A stretch of 8,576 nt of DNA from a bacterium UBP1_UBA4771 (lineage in GTDB: Bacteria; Krumholzibacteriota; Krumholzibacteriia; Krumholzibacteriales; Krumholzibacteriaceae), in contig DHHN01000172.1 in NCBI GenBank assembly GCA_002403295.1, positions 1,604 through 10,179 of the forward strand. The letters are read 5' to 3'. Positions 7,869-8,576 of this stretch are shown in pieces. Each line of letters starts with the position of its first letter. The first letter of the stretch is position 1. A model generated the notes under the pieces. The model was not told the origin of the DNA and made no database searches. It saw only the letters and a program-made list of their open reading frames with translations. A program made the translations under genes and the position numbers.

Positions 7869-8010
7869 GCACACAATATCGACTTGGAAGAACGTGGGTT
7901 GGGAGCATTGAGGATCATACCCGCTCCGGTTTTCGGGTGTTCCGTTTTGTCGCATGCGGGTGATCCCCTCACGCGGATTCAATTATCAAACCGCCACACA
8001 CGGGAGAAGC

Positions 8011-8017
8011 AGGAGGA
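8011..8017 (+). promoter_or_regulatory. Shine-Dalgarno of the ExbB/TolQ-like gene
   Basis: AGGAGGA ends 9 nt before the ATG at 8027. It fixes the start of the last gene; the GTG at 8022 is out of frame. Confidence 0.75.
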
Positions 8018-8026
8018 GCGCGTGGT

Positions 8027-8576
8027 ATGGTAGCAAAGAACCTTTCGAAGCTCGCAGTATTCTTCGCCGTCGCCCTGGTCGCGCTCGGCGGGATCTACCT
8101 CGCGGCCGCGTATTCCCAGGAAACGGGATCGGCGCCGGCGGCCGAGGTCGCGGCGCAAGGCGGCCAGGACGAGCTCGCGATGTCCAGGGCCGACTCGCTC
8201 GCGATCGCGAGACGGATCGCGAACATGGCCGAGCACAAGCGCCTCGGGTGGTTCTACAACATCCGCCACAGCGGACTCGGCGATTTCTTCATCCGCGGCG
8301 GCGCTTTCATGTGGCCGCTGCTCGCCTGCTCCGTCATCGCGCTCGTCTTCATCATCGAGCGCCTGTTCACGCTGTCGCGCGCGCGCGTCAACGTGAAGAT
8401 GCTCATGACGCAGGTCACGCAGGCGCTCCGCGCGGAGGGCATCGACGCCGCGCTCAAGGTATGCGAATCGACGCGCGGGCCCATCGCCGCCGTCATCCAC
8501 TCGGGGCTGTTGCGGGCCGGGCAGGGTCCCGACGCGGTGAAGGAAGCCATCGAAACGGCGGGCTCGATCGAGACGT
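8027..8576 (+). CDS. ExbB/TolQ/MotA-family proton-channel subunit (3'-truncated by the window)
   Basis: 183 complete codons are visible and the gene runs off the right edge. A hydrophobic segment at about 9-29 (LAVFFAVALVALGG...) acts as a signal peptide or membrane anchor. It is followed by an Ala/Glu/Gln-rich stretch and a charged segment to about residue 85. Then comes the family's first channel helix: GGAFMWP (91-97), hydrophobic to IIER (109-112), then LFTLSRARV. GG-x-x-MWP-LL and the ER pair at the helix end are typical of ExbB/TolQ/MotA proteins. After it comes the cytoplasmic part, with CESTRGPIAAVIHSGLLRAG and an EAIE segment leading to the usual second-helix region, which is outside. 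The family forms an inner-membrane proton channel with ExbD/TolR and drives TonB or TolA. The TonB-dependent receptor gene in the same window favours an ExbB role, but TolQ cannot be excluded. An ExbD-like gene would be expected downstream. Confidence 0.88.
   Translation, partial: MVAKNLSKLAVFFAVALVALGGIYLAAAYSQETGSAPAAEVAAQGGQDELAMSRADSLAIARRIANMAEHKRLGWFYNIRHSGLGDFFIRGGAFMWPLLACSVIALVFIIERLFTLSRARVNVKMLMTQVTQALRAEGIDAALKVCESTRGPIAAVIHSGLLRAGQGPDAVKEAIETAGSIET

Larger units (their letters stand above)
7789..8026. other. 238-nt intergenic region holding hairpin, promoter and leader
   Basis: No convincing gene is present. The left part is GC-rich and carries the hairpin at 7794-7812. From about 7831 the composition turns AT-richer and holds the promoter at 7840-7868. 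If transcription starts near 7875, the leader to the ATG at 8027 is about 150 nt. It contains a weak imperfect hairpin at 7917-7940 (ACCCG at 7919-7923 with CGGGT at 7934-7938, loop 10 nt) and a short GTGA/TCAC dyad at 7960-7972. No known riboswitch pattern was recognised in the leader. Confidence 0.6.

Noticed and set aside
7863..7870. Bacteroidetes-type -7 box (TAnnTTTG) at the promoter
   Set aside because: The sequence is TATTTTGC, one T short of the pattern, while TTGACA with a 17-bp spacer fits the sigma70 form better.
6979..7908. Minus-strand open frame (309 codons) opposite the GWxTD gene
   Set aside because: Overlaps conserved GWxTD blocks on the + strand and shows no domain or plausible ribosome site of its own.
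7275..8033. + strand frame of 252 codons running from inside the GWxTD gene through the gap
   Set aside because: Within the gene it is an Arg-rich out-of-frame shadow. In the gap it only happens to lack stops, and it has no separate ribosome site or recognisable protein.
7954..8034. Possible leader peptide beginning ATG at 7954 in the ExbB-like gene's leader
   Set aside because: No Shine-Dalgarno at a proper distance, and the frame runs into the ExbB-like gene out of phase. No sign of an attenuator-type codon run.

Overview
The window is GC-rich and densely coding, with all genes on the + strand. It holds four genes in a tight run (1-7788), then a 238-nt regulatory gap, then the start of a fifth gene that runs off the right edge. 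No RNA gene, CRISPR array, insertion sequence or phage signature was seen. The gene types point to a Gram-negative (diderm) bacterium of the FCB superphylum or a related candidate phylum such as Krumholzibacteriota, Eisenbacteria or Latescibacterota. They are an Oar-like TonB-dependent receptor, a PorV/UPF0164 barrel, a GWxTD-domain protein, and a large secreted protein with a FlgD-Ig/type-A-sorting-like tail. The phylum is inferred from family content and was not tested by any search.

Layout: 1-2751 is the 3' part of a TonB-dependent outer-membrane receptor. 2779-5259 is a large exported protein with calcium-loop repeats, a fibronectin-III-like segment and a C-terminal sorting-like domain. 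5307-6248 is a PorV/PorQ-like outer-membrane barrel. 6265-7788 is a GWxTD-domain protein with a degenerate signature motif. The gaps between these four are 27, 46 and 16 nt. Each of the three internal starts has a purine-rich Shine-Dalgarno exactly 8 nt before its ATG, so I read the set as one operon. 7789-8026 holds a GC hairpin just after the operon and a good sigma70-type promoter whose spacer contains a run of eight G. 8027-8576 begins an ExbB/TolQ/MotA-family proton-channel subunit.

How the genes may work together: PorV in type IX secretion systems binds cargo that carries a C-terminal sorting domain, and here a protein with such a tail sits directly upstream of a PorV homologue. An Oar-like receptor heads the same operon, and an ExbB-type energiser follows under its own promoter. 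The simplest model is an outer-membrane export or surface-display module: cargo, barrel, TonB-type receptor and proton-driven energiser. The GWxTD protein would be an uncharacterised periplasmic or envelope partner. The families are recognised from sequence; the functional coupling is inference.
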